Origin: Chryseobacterium sp.
GTDB lineage: Bacteria > Bacteroidota > Bacteroidia > Flavobacteriales > Weeksellaceae
Direction of reading: 5' to 3'
Length of the DNA stretch: 64,000 nucleotides
Assembly (NCBI GenBank): GCA_003248755.1
Contig: QFQW01000006.1
Coordinates: forward strand, 12,617-76,616
The notes below the pieces were generated by a model. It made no database searches, was not told the DNA's origin, and worked only from the letters and a program-made list of their open reading frames with translations. Shown piece after piece: positions 24,679 through 33,612 of this stretch. The number at the start of each line of letters is the position of its first letter. The stretch's first letter is position 1. The position numbers were made by a program, and so were the translations under genes.

Positions 24679-26784
24679 ATGAAAGGATTTATTTTTTTAG
24701 GGGTATTCATTGCTCCATTTTATCTTTCACAAACGGTAGAGGATTCTACAAAAATCACCTCAATTCCAGCAGTTGAATTTACAAAAAGAACACCGGTTGC
24801 AAAAGCAATCATCAATGTCGAAAAAGATTTGGCAGACAAAAACTTGGGACAGGATTTACCAATCCTCCTGAAAAATCAGATGTCAGTTGTCTCTACTTCT
24901 GATGCTGGAAATGGAGTAGGTTACACAGGCCTTAGGATTAGGGGAACTTCTGGAACAAGTATCAATGTGATGTTGAATGGAGTTCCTTATAATGATTCCG
25001 AATCTCAAGGGACGTTCTTTGTTAATGTTCCGGATTTGACAAGTTCTGCTTCACAAATTGTAATTCAAAGAGGTGTTGGGACGTCTTCAAACGGAGTTTC
25101 GGCGTTTGGAGCAAGTGTAAACGTGATTTCCAAAGATCCGTCTGACGAATTCTCTGTGAAAACGGATGATTCTTATGGTTCTTTCAATACTTACAAATAT
25201 TCTGCTGAGGTCAACTCCGGGAAGTTCTGGAACAATCGCTTGTCCGTAATGGGAAGATACACTTACATCCATTCTGATGGTTATATTGATAGAGCATTTT
25301 CAAAACTTCATTCTTATAACTTCTCTGCCTTATTCCAAGAAAAAAATACTGAATTGAGATTTTTAGCTTTTGGAGGAAAAGAGAAAACTTATCAGGCTTG
25401 GAATGGTGTTGACAAAGAGACTTGGGAAACTAATCCAAGATTCAATTATTCTGGAGCAATTTATGATTCCAATTGGGAAAATATCACAGGATATTATAAT
25501 AATGAAACCGATAATTACAGACAGAATCATTATCAGTTATTATGGAATCAAAAGTTCTCTGATGATTGGAAATTGGAAACAACAGCTCATTATACCAAAG
25601 GAAAAGGTTATTATGAAAATTATAAACAAGGAGACCCTTTTGCGAGATATAATTTACCAAATCAAATTGTTGGAGGTAACGAAGAAGAATATTCTGATTT
25701 TATCAGAAAGAAATGGCTGGACAATGATTTTTATGGTATCATTTCTACATTGTATGGAAATTTGGGTGATTTAAGTCTTAATGTTGGAGCGGTTGCGAAT
25801 CAATATTATGGGAGACATTTTGGAAATGTTACAGGCGTTTTTATCCCGGAGATTAATGAATTTGAATATTACAGAAATCGTTCTATCAAGAATGAAGTGT
25901 CTGGTTTTGCAAAAGCAATTTACAAACTGAATCAATTTGAGTTCTTTGGAGACTTACAATTGAGAAATATCGATTATGATACAAAAGTGATTCAGCAAGG
26001 TGATGATGAAGGTGTGAATCTTGACAAAAAATGGACTTTTTTCAACCCAAAAGCTGGTGTTAATTTTAACTTGAAAAACGGGAAAGTTTTTGTTTCGTAC
26101 GCTAATGCACATCGTGAACCAAACAGAGATGATCTTTTCGCCAATCCGGAAACAAAAGCCGAAACACTTCACGATTTTGAAGCAGGTTGGGAACAGCAGA
26201 TCGGAAAAGTTGCTTTGACTGCAAATGCTTATTATATGTACTACAAAAACCAATTGGTTTTGAATGGACAAGTCAATAATGTTGGAGCTTTTATTAGAAC
26301 CAATAGCGGGAAAAGTTATAGACTTGGTCTGGAATTAGGAGTTCTGTCAAAAATTACAAAAGATTTACAGGTTTCTGCTAACGCAACTTTCAGCGATAAC
26401 AAAAACAAAGATTTTTATATAGAGACAGAGTCCGGAATTCAGAACTTAGGAAATACAGAAATCTCTTTTTCGCCAAGTTTTCTTGCTAATGGAAATATTC
26501 TCTATTCACCTTTCAAGAATTTTAATCTTGGCGTTACAGCACAATATGTTGGTAAACAACATTTGGATAACAATGGAGATAAAGAGAATCAGTTAGATGT
26601 GTATTTTGTTCCTGATTTTAATATGTCATATAAGCTGCCTCTTAAGAAACAAGATGTGACTTTGAGGTTCTTATTAAATAATTTCACTGATACGAAGTAT
26701 GTCAACAACGGTTTTAGTGGACCGTATTACTTCGCACAAGCCGGAATTAACTTCCTTTTTGGGGTTTCTTTGAAGCTGAAATGA
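24679..26784 (+). CDS. TonB-dependent receptor, probable thiamine uptake
   Basis: 701 residues with a signal peptide (MKGFIFLGVFIAPFYLSQT). The plug domain shows LPILLKNQMSVVSTSDAG, YTGLRIRGTSGTSINVMLNG and QIVIQRGVGTSSNGVSAFGA. The barrel ends with a TonB-type C-terminus (QAGINFLFGVSLKLK). The TPP riboswitch directly upstream points to uptake of thiamine or a precursor, as described for riboswitch-controlled outer-membrane receptors in Bacteroidota. The inner-membrane transporter and thi genes are not in this window. Confidence 0.94.
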   Translation: MKGFIFLGVFIAPFYLSQTVEDSTKITSIPAVEFTKRTPVAKAIINVEKDLADKNLGQDLPILLKNQMSVVSTSDAGNGVGYTGLRIRGTSGTSINVMLNGVPYNDSESQGTFFVNVPDLTSSASQIVIQRGVGTSSNGVSAFGASVNVISKDPSDEFSVKTDDSYGSFNTYKYSAEVNSGKFWNNRLSVMGRYTYIHSDGYIDRAFSKLHSYNFSALFQEKNTELRFLAFGGKEKTYQAWNGVDKETWETNPRFNYSGAIYDSNWENITGYYNNETDNYRQNHYQLLWNQKFSDDWKLETTAHYTKGKGYYENYKQGDPFARYNLPNQIVGGNEEEYSDFIRKKWLDNDFYGIISTLYGNLGDLSLNVGAVANQYYGRHFGNVTGVFIPEINEFEYYRNRSIKNEVSGFAKAIYKLNQFEFFGDLQLRNIDYDTKVIQQGDDEGVNLDKKWTFFNPKAGVNFNLKNGKVFVSYANAHREPNRDDLFANPETKAETLHDFEAGWEQQIGKVALTANAYYMYYKNQLVLNGQVNNVGAFIRTNSGKSYRLGLELGVLSKITKDLQVSANATFSDNKNKDFYIETESGIQNLGNTEISFSPSFLANGNILYSPFKNFNLGVTAQYVGKQHLDNNGDKENQLDVYFVPDFNMSYKLPLKKQDVTLRFLLNNFTDTKYVNNGFSGPYYFAQAGINFLFGVSLKLK

Positions 26785-26812
26785 AATTTTTATGACTGAA
26801 AATCAGTTATTT

Positions 26813-26936
26813 GTAAAATTTTAAGGTCTATTTTGTAAATTTTTATTTGTTAACTTAAAATTAATATTAGATTTACAACAATTTCAAGTACATGTATAAT
26901 GTACATTGAAATTATATATAGACCTTAAAAATTTAC
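26813..26936. repeat. Nested inverted repeat ahead of a T9SS cargo gene
   Basis: Outer 19-base arms (26813-26831 and 26918-26936) match with one mismatch: GTAAAATTTTAAGGTCTAT against the complement of ATAGACCTTAAAAATTTAC. Inside lies a second inverted repeat at 26880-26913 (AATTTCAAGTACAT and ATGTACATTGAAATT). It ends four bases before the ATG at 26941. It could be a small inverted-repeat element or a regulatory RNA fold. Confidence 0.7.
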
Positions 26937-26940
26937 ATCT

Positions 26941-27609
26941 ATGAAAAAAATCTATTCATTAATGCTTGCCGCATTGGCAGGTGTTACGCTTTCTGCACAA
27001 TTGACTTATACTGTATCGAACGGTGTTTATAAGCTAACTTACGGAAAAACAGGAGACTGGACTTTTTATAATCCTCAGAGTCAACCAACGTTTTATGTAC
27101 ATGTTTGGTCTTCTCAAACAGACGGAGATAACAATCAAGGTAACTTCGATGATGCCTGGAGTAATTCCAATACAACAATGACTTGGGACAACGCAGAGGG
27201 CGCTTATGTCGGAACTATTAATTTGAACACAAAACTCTTCACAAATTCTAATAATACAATGCCTCAAGGGACTGTAGTTCAAAGAATTGGAGTTGTTTTT
27301 AAAAACAAATCAAATGGTGCAGATTTCCAATCCGGAGACAGAGACCTTGAAGGACCAACAACTTTGACAACGCTGGCTGTATCTGAAGCTGGTTCGAAAA
27401 CAAAATCTCAAGTAGCTGCAGGTAAATTATTTACTTCTGCAAAAGGAAATCTGGACTTGACTGTCTATGATTTCGGAGGGAAAGTAATAAAGACCTTAAA
27501 AATAAATGCAAATGGAAATCCGATTGACTTAAATCTTTCTCAGAAAGGTTTATATCTGATTAAGATTTCTGGTAACAATATTTCAGAAGTTGTGAAATTT
27601 GCGTATTAA
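26941..27609 (+). CDS. Small secreted T9SS cargo protein
   Basis: 222 residues. A signal peptide (MKKIYSLMLAALAGVTLSAQ) opens the protein. A middle domain of about 120 residues is rich in Trp, Asn and Thr (DWTFYNPQSQPTFYVHVWSS), like a small carbohydrate-binding beta sandwich. The last 75 residues match a T9SS type A sorting domain (GNLDLTVYDFGGKVIKTL, LSQKGLYLIKISGNN). It would be exported by the type IX system. It is preceded by a nested inverted repeat and followed by a terminator, so it is probably a single-gene unit. Confidence 0.85.
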   Translation: MKKIYSLMLAALAGVTLSAQLTYTVSNGVYKLTYGKTGDWTFYNPQSQPTFYVHVWSSQTDGDNNQGNFDDAWSNSNTTMTWDNAEGAYVGTINLNTKLFTNSNNTMPQGTVVQRIGVVFKNKSNGADFQSGDRDLEGPTTLTTLAVSEAGSKTKSQVAAGKLFTSAKGNLDLTVYDFGGKVIKTLKINANGNPIDLNLSQKGLYLIKISGNNISEVVKFAY

Positions 27610-27634
27610 CACTTTAATTAATTCATATCAAATC

Positions 27635-27665
27635 AAAAGGTTGCTGTAAAAAGCAACCTTTTATA
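27635..27665 (+). terminator. Terminator after the T9SS cargo gene
   Basis: Arms AAAAGGTTGC and GCAACCTTTT with an 8-base loop, followed by a short T-rich run. Confidence 0.85.
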
Positions 27666-27702
27666 TTTTCTTTAACATCAAAAATTATGTAGTTTTGTGG
27701 CG

Positions 27703-28383
27703 ATGAATTTTGAATATCTTTTATATCAATATCTTCTGAAGCATAATAGAGCAGAAGTTCCGGAATTTGGTGTTTTCGAACTTACAAAGGAATCGGCTAA
27801 AATAGATGCTGAGAATTCTATTATTATCCCACCAAAAGAGTCTGTAACTTTTGAATATAATTTGGCTGTATATGATAATCATTTAGCCAAATATATTGCG
27901 GAAGAAACCAATACGAATCTGTTTGTCGTTCAGATGAATTTGAAATCAGAAGTTGCAAAATGGTTTCAAAAACTACAACACGATAATTTTCTGGATTTAG
28001 AAAATCTTGGACAGTTTCAATTGGATGAGCAAAGCAAAGTTGTTAAGATAACAGATACTAGTGCAGATGTTTTTGGTTTTGAAGAAGTTAATATGCAGCA
28101 ACTTAAAAATTTGAAATCAAAAAAAACTTCAATAGAAGAAGATTATGCTTTTAATAAAAGTGTGCTTTGGACTTTCTTAAGTATTATTGTTGCTGGAACA
28201 GCAGCATTATTCCTTTTCGGAGACCAAGAACTGATATTCGGAAAAACATCTCAAATTCCTACAAAAAAACTTGCCAAAAAAACTATAGTTAAGAAAGTTT
28301 CGACATCTCCTAAAACAGATTCAACAAAAATAGATAGTATAAAATCAACAACGAATGCAAAAATCCAAAAAACCAATAGATAG
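27703..28383 (+). CDS. CCDC81-type HU-domain membrane protein
   Basis: 226 residues from the ATG at 27703; a GTG at 27697 is the other option. The first 145 residues resemble the two bacterial CCDC81-type HU domains (YLLKHNRAEVPEFGVFEL, then ENLGQFQLDEQSKVVKI). A membrane helix follows (SVLWTFLSIIVAGTAALFLF), then a Lys/Thr/Ser-rich tail. In related proteins a SPOR domain usually ends the chain; none is seen here. TAGTTTTG at 27690-27697 could be a promoter -7 element, giving a nearly leaderless mRNA. It may tether a nucleoid- or cell-wall-related complex to the membrane (inference). Confidence 0.72.
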   Translation: MNFEYLLYQYLLKHNRAEVPEFGVFELTKESAKIDAENSIIIPPKESVTFEYNLAVYDNHLAKYIAEETNTNLFVVQMNLKSEVAKWFQKLQHDNFLDLENLGQFQLDEQSKVVKITDTSADVFGFEEVNMQQLKNLKSKKTSIEEDYAFNKSVLWTFLSIIVAGTAALFLFGDQELIFGKTSQIPTKKLAKKTIVKKVSTSPKTDSTKIDSIKSTTNAKIQKTNR

Positions 28384-28876
28384 CCTTACGGTAATGACGA
28401 ACATCGTCTTGCCCAACGAAACCAATTCATTAAGAAATCTTTTCGGAGGCGAACTGTTGTCAAGAATGGACCGAGCAGCTTCTATATCGGCAACCAGGCA
28501 TTGCGAAAGAAGAGTGGTGACGGCTTCAGTGAATCACGTTTCCTTTAATCATCCGATTCCTGAAGGTGGAATTGTGGTCTTGGAATCCAAAGTTTCCAGA
28601 GCATTTGGTACATCTATGGAAATCTACGTGGATGTTTGGTTGGATGACCCGATTAATCAGACAAAAATCCAAACTAACGAAGGAATTTATACTTTTGTTG
28701 CCGTTGATGAGTTCAATCGTCCGATTCCAATACCGAAAATAGAACCTGAAACAGAATTGGAAGTTATCCGTTACGATGCGGCATTGAGAAGAAAAGAACT
28801 ATCACTAATCCTTTCCGGAAGAATGAAACCTTCAGAATCTGTAGAACTCAAAAAGTTATTTTTGGGAACAGATTAA
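28355..28876 (+). CDS. Hotdog-fold acyl-CoA thioesterase (YciA/BFIT-like)
   Basis: 173 residues. The thioesterase signature is LPNETNSLRNLFGGELLSRM with the catalytic-type Asn and Asp residues around DRAASISATRH, followed by VTASVNHVSFNHPIPEG and SRAFGTSMEIYVDVW. It hydrolyses acyl-CoA esters in the cytoplasm. It overlaps the tail of the HU-like gene by 29 bases, so the two are coupled, though no functional link is clear. Confidence 0.9.
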   Translation: MQKSKKPIDSLTVMTNIVLPNETNSLRNLFGGELLSRMDRAASISATRHCERRVVTASVNHVSFNHPIPEGGIVVLESKVSRAFGTSMEIYVDVWLDDPINQTKIQTNEGIYTFVAVDEFNRPIPIPKIEPETELEVIRYDAALRRKELSLILSGRMKPSESVELKKLFLGTD

Positions 28877-28982
28877 ACCACAAATGACACGAATGTTTTC
28901 ACAAATTTTCACAACCATATTATTGTGTCATTTTTGAAAATATTTGTATTGAAATAAAAAGAAACCACAAATATGAAAAACT

Positions 28983-29375
28983 ATGAAAATGGATATTTCA
29001 GAGAATGAAATATCTAAAATTGTTTATGAATCTGGATATTTGATTCATAAATCCTTAGGTCCCGGACTTTTAGAAAGTGCTTATGAGGAATGTATGTGCT
29101 ATGAACTCAGAAAACAAGGCTTATTTGTTGAAAAGCAAAAACCGATGCCTCTTTTCTATGATGAAGTAAAAATGGATGTTGGCTATAGATTGGATTTATT
29201 TATTGAAAATAAATTCATTTTAGAAATCAAATCTGTAGAAACTTTAAATGATATTCATTTGGCTCAAATTCTTACATATCTTAGATTAAGCAAGTGCAAA
29301 TTAGGAATGTTGATAAACTTCAATACACTTCATTTCAAAAATGGTGTAAAAAGAGTTATCAATGGGAAGCTATAA
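28983..29375 (+). CDS. GxxExxY protein (PDDEXK_3-like)
   Basis: 130 residues. The family motif is GPGLLESAYEECMCYEL, then a nuclease-like core RLDLFIENKFILEIKSVET with the D-x(n)-E-x-K pattern, and LGMLINFNTLHFKNG near the end. The fold is that of PD-(D/E)XK nucleases; the function is unknown. A start at 28989 (MDISENEIS) is equally possible. Sequences on both sides (CACAAATTTTCACAA at 28900-28914, and an inverted relative at 29386-29404) suggest the gene travels as a small unit. Confidence 0.9.
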   Translation: MKMDISENEISKIVYESGYLIHKSLGPGLLESAYEECMCYELRKQGLFVEKQKPMPLFYDEVKMDVGYRLDLFIENKFILEIKSVETLNDIHLAQILTYLRLSKCKLGMLINFNTLHFKNGVKRVINGKL

Positions 29376-29421
29376 CCTGTGAGATTTGTGAAAAAATATT
29401 TGTGCAATTAGTGTTTAAAAA

Positions 29422-30354
29422 ATGAAAATCCTTCAACTCGATAAAAATCATCCATTAATTTCTGAACAATTGACAGCAAGAGGTTTTGTTGTAGAAGAAG
29501 ACCATTCTTCGACTTATGATGAGGTTTTGGAGAAAATCAAAGATTATCAGGGAATTATTATCAGAAGCAGGATTCCATTAGACAAAAACTTTCTAACAAA
29601 GGCTTCTCATCTCAAATTCATTGCGAGAGTAGGAGCGGGAATGGAAAATATTGATATTGAAACGGCGGAGAATCTTGGAATTAAATTAATTAATTCTCCT
29701 GAAGGCAACCGAGATTCTGTTGCGGAACACGTTGTTGGGATGTTGTTGATTCTGATGAACCGATTATTCATTGCATCAAATGAAGTGAAAAACGGAATCT
29801 GGAAACGTGAAGAAAATCGTGGTGACGAATTATTAGGAAAAACTTTCGGAATTATCGGCTACGGAAATATGGGAAAAGCAACAGCAAAAAGATTGTCGGG
29901 TTTTGGGGTGGATGTTATTTTCCACGATATTTTACCCAATCTTTCCGATGAATTTGCAACGCAGGTCTCTTTGGAAGAGCTTCAGAAAAGAGCAGATATT
30001 TTGAGTCTTCATATTCCTTTAACTTCGGAAACCCATTATTTGATTGATGAAGAATTCATTTCAAAAATGGAAAAGAATTTCTATTTTGTCAACACAGCTC
30101 GGGGGAAAAATTTAAAAACTAAAGCTTTAGTACAAGCGATTGAATCAGGTAAAATATTGGGAGCATGTCTTGATGTTTTAGAGTACGAAAAGTCTTCTTT
30201 TGAAAACCTTGAAACTGAAAATCAGGACTTGAAATATTTATTAAGTTCTGATAAAGTGATTGTTACGCCACATATTGGTGGCTGGACCAATCAAAGTAAA
30301 ATTAAGTTGGCTCAGTTTATTGTAGATAAGATTCTCGCAGATTTTAAAAATTAA
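29422..30354 (+). CDS. D-isomer-specific 2-hydroxyacid dehydrogenase (phosphoglycerate-dehydrogenase-like)
   Basis: 310 residues. The NAD-binding motif is GKTFGIIGYGNMGKATAK. Catalytic-region motifs are FIARVGAGMENIDIE, VNTARGKNLK, GACLDVLEYEK and VTPHIGGWT, giving the Arg, Glu and His triad of the family. There is no C-terminal ACT domain, so it is shorter than full SerA. It could feed serine synthesis or reduce another 2-oxo acid. A short gap separates it from the GxxExxY gene upstream. Confidence 0.88.
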   Translation: MKILQLDKNHPLISEQLTARGFVVEEDHSSTYDEVLEKIKDYQGIIIRSRIPLDKNFLTKASHLKFIARVGAGMENIDIETAENLGIKLINSPEGNRDSVAEHVVGMLLILMNRLFIASNEVKNGIWKREENRGDELLGKTFGIIGYGNMGKATAKRLSGFGVDVIFHDILPNLSDEFATQVSLEELQKRADILSLHIPLTSETHYLIDEEFISKMEKNFYFVNTARGKNLKTKALVQAIESGKILGACLDVLEYEKSSFENLETENQDLKYLLSSDKVIVTPHIGGWTNQSKIKLAQFIVDKILADFKN

Positions 30355-30455
30355 GTCTCGAAAAATTTCTCCACATTTAACAATTCTTAAGATAATTACT
30401 TTCGTTCAAAATTTCATTTTATGTTAACTTGCGAATCCTTAGAAGTTGGCAAAGA

Positions 30456-31712
30456 ATGAATTTTAGAAAAGTAATCACAGTAGGTTTAGCGGTTGTATGT
30501 ATTAGTTCTTGTAAAAAGAAAGAAGAACAAATCAATGAAAATTACGAATCTAAACTTCCCAATTACGGCAACGTAGATTTGACCAAAGTTTTCACACCAC
30601 AAGAATCCACACTTTCCAACGAAGCTACTATTCTTCCTCAAATCAATAATTATTACCAAAAAGTTTGGGAACAAGGTGACCTCAGTGGAGGAATTCTTGT
30701 TGCAAAAGGAGACAAAATTATCTTTGAAAAATACAGAGGATTTGGAAGAGAAGGCAAACAAATGCCAATTGATGCGAACACACCTCTTCATGTAGCCTCA
30801 GTCAGCAAGACGATGACAGCAATGGCTGTTTTGAAATTGGTAGAAGCGGGAAAACTGAAAATGGAAGATGACTTGACCAAGTTTTTTCCAAAATTCCCTT
30901 ACAAAGAAATCACGGTTTTCAGTCTGTTGTCACAAAGAAGCGGACTTCCGAAATACGAGCATTTTGACCAAAGCATAAAACCAGCTCCCGAAGAACTTAA
31001 AAAAGAATTTCTCACAAATCAGGATGTTCTGGATATGTTGATTAAGTATAAGCCAGAATTAGCGAGAATTTCCAACACTGGATTTATGTATTGCAACACA
31101 AACTTTGCATTGTTGGCGCTAGTAGTTGAGAAAGTGACTGCAACTCCTTTTCCGGAAGCGATGCAAGAGATTGTCTTCAAACCGTTGAAAATGAATCATA
31201 CATTTATCTTCCAGAAAAAGGATATTCCTATAGCTTCGCAATCGTTTTACAGCGGCTTCAGATTGTATCCTTTAGCGAATCTGGATTTGATTTACGGCGA
31301 CAAAAATGTTTACACGACACCAAAGGATTTGCTTAATTTTTCAATTGCGTTATATTCCAAAGATTTCCTGAAACCGGAATTAGAAAACAAAATCTTCGAG
31401 CCTTACAGCAACGAGAAAAAAGGAGTCAACAATTATGGTCTTGGTTTCCGGATGAAAGAATTTGATAATGGCGAAAAGCTGACTTATCACAATGGTTGGT
31501 GGCACGGGACCAATTCGGTTTTTGCACATCTCTTGAAATCGAAAGTGACGATTATTGCCATTGGAAACAAGTATTCTGGGAAAGTTTATTCCGCATTATC
31601 GTTGTCCGGATTGTTTGAAAATTTCCCTTTTGAAATGGACAAATTCAACAAAACAATGAATCCAGCTGGTGCTGAAAAAGATACAATATCTGCTGGAAAC
31701 GGAGAGTTGTAA
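30456..31712 (+). CDS. Beta-lactamase-family serine hydrolase, lipoprotein
   Basis: 418 residues from the ATG at 30456; an in-frame TTG at 30429 would spoil the lipoprotein signal. The signal MNFRKVITVGLAVVCISSC has its probable lipidated Cys at residue 19. The serine hydrolase motif SxxK is HVASVSKTMTAMAV, Tyr-x-Asn is MYCNTNFAL, and a third motif is YHNGWWHGTN. It resembles penicillin-binding-protein and esterase types of this fold, not true beta-lactamases. It is probably anchored in the periplasm or outer membrane. The substrate is unknown. Confidence 0.88.
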   Translation: MNFRKVITVGLAVVCISSCKKKEEQINENYESKLPNYGNVDLTKVFTPQESTLSNEATILPQINNYYQKVWEQGDLSGGILVAKGDKIIFEKYRGFGREGKQMPIDANTPLHVASVSKTMTAMAVLKLVEAGKLKMEDDLTKFFPKFPYKEITVFSLLSQRSGLPKYEHFDQSIKPAPEELKKEFLTNQDVLDMLIKYKPELARISNTGFMYCNTNFALLALVVEKVTATPFPEAMQEIVFKPLKMNHTFIFQKKDIPIASQSFYSGFRLYPLANLDLIYGDKNVYTTPKDLLNFSIALYSKDFLKPELENKIFEPYSNEKKGVNNYGLGFRMKEFDNGEKLTYHNGWWHGTNSVFAHLLKSKVTIIAIGNKYSGKVYSALSLSGLFENFPFEMDKFNKTMNPAGAEKDTISAGNGEL

Positions 31713-31728
31713 ATTCTTAAAAATCAAT

Positions 31729-32218
31729 ATGGGAGTAAGAAGACAATTAACTTTATTTCTGGATGAGAAATATACTTCAGAAATTGAGAGAATACGTCGC
31801 ACATTTAATCCTAGTACAATATGGATTAATAAAGTCTCATGTTACTTTATGCAGAGAAGATGAAATAGGAAATTTACAGCAAATTTTAGATAATATTCAT
31901 TCTGTGGATCAAAAACCGATTACGATTAATTTCGAAAAAATTGTGAGATTCTCAGATGGAAAAGGTATTTTAATTTCTGCTCATCAAAATAATCCGGAAT
32001 ATCACGAATTGAGAAAAAAGATCTTGTCCAGTGATAAAATTAAATTCTCAGAACCTCACATCACTTTAATGCATCCCAGAAATTCAATTTGTACAGATGA
32101 AATATTTGATGACATCAAACAACTTGATTTCTCCCCAAAAATCATATTTGATACAATATCTCTCATTGAGCAAATTGATGGTGGAGAATGGAAAACGCTG
32201 CAGAAATTTGAACTTTAG
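31729..32218 (+). pseudogene. 2H phosphoesterase (2'-5' RNA ligase-like), frameshifted
   Basis: The N-terminal part reads MGVRRQLTLFLDEKYTSEIE in the frame starting at 31729 and stops at 31863. The rest, with the two family motifs KSHVTLCRE and EPHITLMHPRN, is in the next frame and ends at 32218. Removing one base near 31816 (in AGTACAATATGG) restores a continuous protein, NPSQYGLIKSHVTL, of about 162 residues. This may be a real single-base insertion or a sequencing error. Intact members cut or ligate 2'-5' linked RNA or act on cyclic phosphodiesters. It lies 17 bases after the serine hydrolase gene. Confidence 0.82.
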
Positions 32219-32263
32219 TATGATTTCAAACAAAATATTTTATAAAATAATAAATTGATTATC

Positions 32264-32296
32264 AGAACTTTAATAATTATTAAAGTTCTTTTTTTA
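32264..32296 (+). terminator. Terminator ahead of the ECF module
   Basis: A perfect 26-base palindrome (13-base arms, AGAACTTTAATAA) followed by a run of T residues. It ends the upstream unit before the ECF sigma gene at 32406. Confidence 0.85.
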
Positions 32297-32405
32297 TTTT
32301 TGATGTAATAATTATTACATTACAAATGTCTTACTTTTAAACAACCGAGAAATTAAAAAGGTTTCAAGAATAAAAACTTTTAACCTCAAACATTAAACTG
32401 AATCT

Positions 32406-32924
32406 ATGACTCAAGAAAACTTTAAACAAACGGTATTTATTCTCAAGGATGAGATGTATCGTTTTGCGAAAAAGTTTTTGATGAGCGCAGATGAAGCCGA
32501 AGATGTGGTAATGGATTTGATGATGAAATTTTGGCAAAAAAAAGATGAATTGATGGTTGTAGAAAATCTGAAAAGTTTTGCCTTGAGAAGTGTAAAAAAC
32601 GAATGTCTGAACCGACTGAAACATCATGAAGTAAAACTCGGATTTGCAAGCCAGACAAGGCATCAGTCAGAACTTTATCAGATAGAAACCAATAATATGA
32701 GAGAGCAGATTTTGGGATTCATCAACCAGCTGCCAGAGAAACAAAAAATGGTCATTCACTTAAAAGATGTCGAGGAATATGAGATTTCGGAGATATCGGA
32801 AATTATGGAGATGGAGGAAAATGCAGTCCGAGTCAACCTGATGAGAGCCAGACAAAAAGTGAAAGATTCTATTAACAAACTTTATGAATATGAAAACAGA
32901 CAGATACAAGGATTGGGAATCTAG
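32406..32924 (+). CDS. ECF-type RNA polymerase sigma factor
   Basis: 172 residues. Region 2 is seen in ADEAEDVVMDLMMKFWQKKDEL and SFALRSVKNECLNRLKHH. Region 4 is LPEKQKMVIHLKDVEEYEI followed by the helix-turn-helix ISEISEIMEMEENAVRVNLM. It overlaps the next gene, which encodes a membrane protein of anti-sigma layout, by 41 bases. The module continues with two DUF4252 proteins, which are probably targets or partners. It may respond to an envelope or extracytoplasmic signal. Confidence 0.93.
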   Translation: MTQENFKQTVFILKDEMYRFAKKFLMSADEAEDVVMDLMMKFWQKKDELMVVENLKSFALRSVKNECLNRLKHHEVKLGFASQTRHQSELYQIETNNMREQILGFINQLPEKQKMVIHLKDVEEYEISEISEIMEMEENAVRVNLMRARQKVKDSINKLYEYENRQIQGLGI

Positions 32925-33612
32925 ATTCTTCGAAGGCGAAGAGCTGACGCCGGAAGAACATCTGTTTCTCAAAAACGAAAGCGATAATCCTTATTTTTCT
33001 TTTCTGAATGAAGAGAAACAGGAAAAATTAGATATAAGCTTCGAAGCTTTCTTAAAGAAAACAGAAGAACCAAAAATAGTTGCACTTCCGATTGCAAAAA
33101 GAAAATCTTACACACAATATTGGATGGCAGCGAGTTTAGTTCTTTTAATGGGAATCAGTGGGTTTTGGATGTTCAACAATCCTGAAAATGTTGAGCCTAA
33201 AATTGCAAAACACACAGAAACTCCGAAGAAAGTTGAAACTCCAAAAGTTTCTACAGTTGAAGAAACTTCAGCTCAACAACCAGTTTTAACTCAACAAAAT
33301 GTTCAGCCGGCGAAACAAGATATTGAGAAGAAAAAAGCAGTTGAAAATAAAGAATCAAAAGCACAGTTTGCTTATCATCAGCCAAAACAAATTAAAACAG
33401 ATAATCAAAACCAAAATAAAGTAAACTCAGATTCGGATTATAATCCTAATTATGTTATCATCAATGGAAAACCAATCTATAGTGAACAGGAAGCTATTGC
33501 TGTGACAGAGGATACTTTTAATTATTTTGCAAGTAACGTTACCCAAACCATAAATCACGCAGAATCTGCACAAAATCAATCATTGGATTTTTACAGGATT
33601 CTTAATTTTTAA
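32884..33612 (+). CDS. Putative anti-sigma factor, single-pass membrane protein
   Basis: 242 residues. The cytoplasmic part (about 1-75) includes WESRFFEGEELTPEEHLFLK, typical of Bacteroidota anti-sigma-like proteins. One membrane helix follows (YWMAASLVLLMGISGFWMF, about 79-97). The periplasmic part is rich in Lys, Gln, Thr and Val and is low in complexity until the last 60 residues (PNYVIINGKPIYSEQEA). Two starts are possible, 32884 or 32890. The overlap with the sigma gene and the domain layout support an anti-sigma role; no zinc-binding motif is present. Confidence 0.78.
   Translation: MNMKTDRYKDWESRFFEGEELTPEEHLFLKNESDNPYFSFLNEEKQEKLDISFEAFLKKTEEPKIVALPIAKRKSYTQYWMAASLVLLMGISGFWMFNNPENVEPKIAKHTETPKKVETPKVSTVEETSAQQPVLTQQNVQPAKQDIEKKKAVENKESKAQFAYHQPKQIKTDNQNQNKVNSDSDYNPNYVIINGKPIYSEQEAIAVTEDTFNYFASNVTQTINHAESAQNQSLDFYRILNF

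Noticed and set aside
30429..30455. TTG start of the serine hydrolase
   Set aside because: It would put nine residues before a clean lipoprotein signal that begins at 30456.
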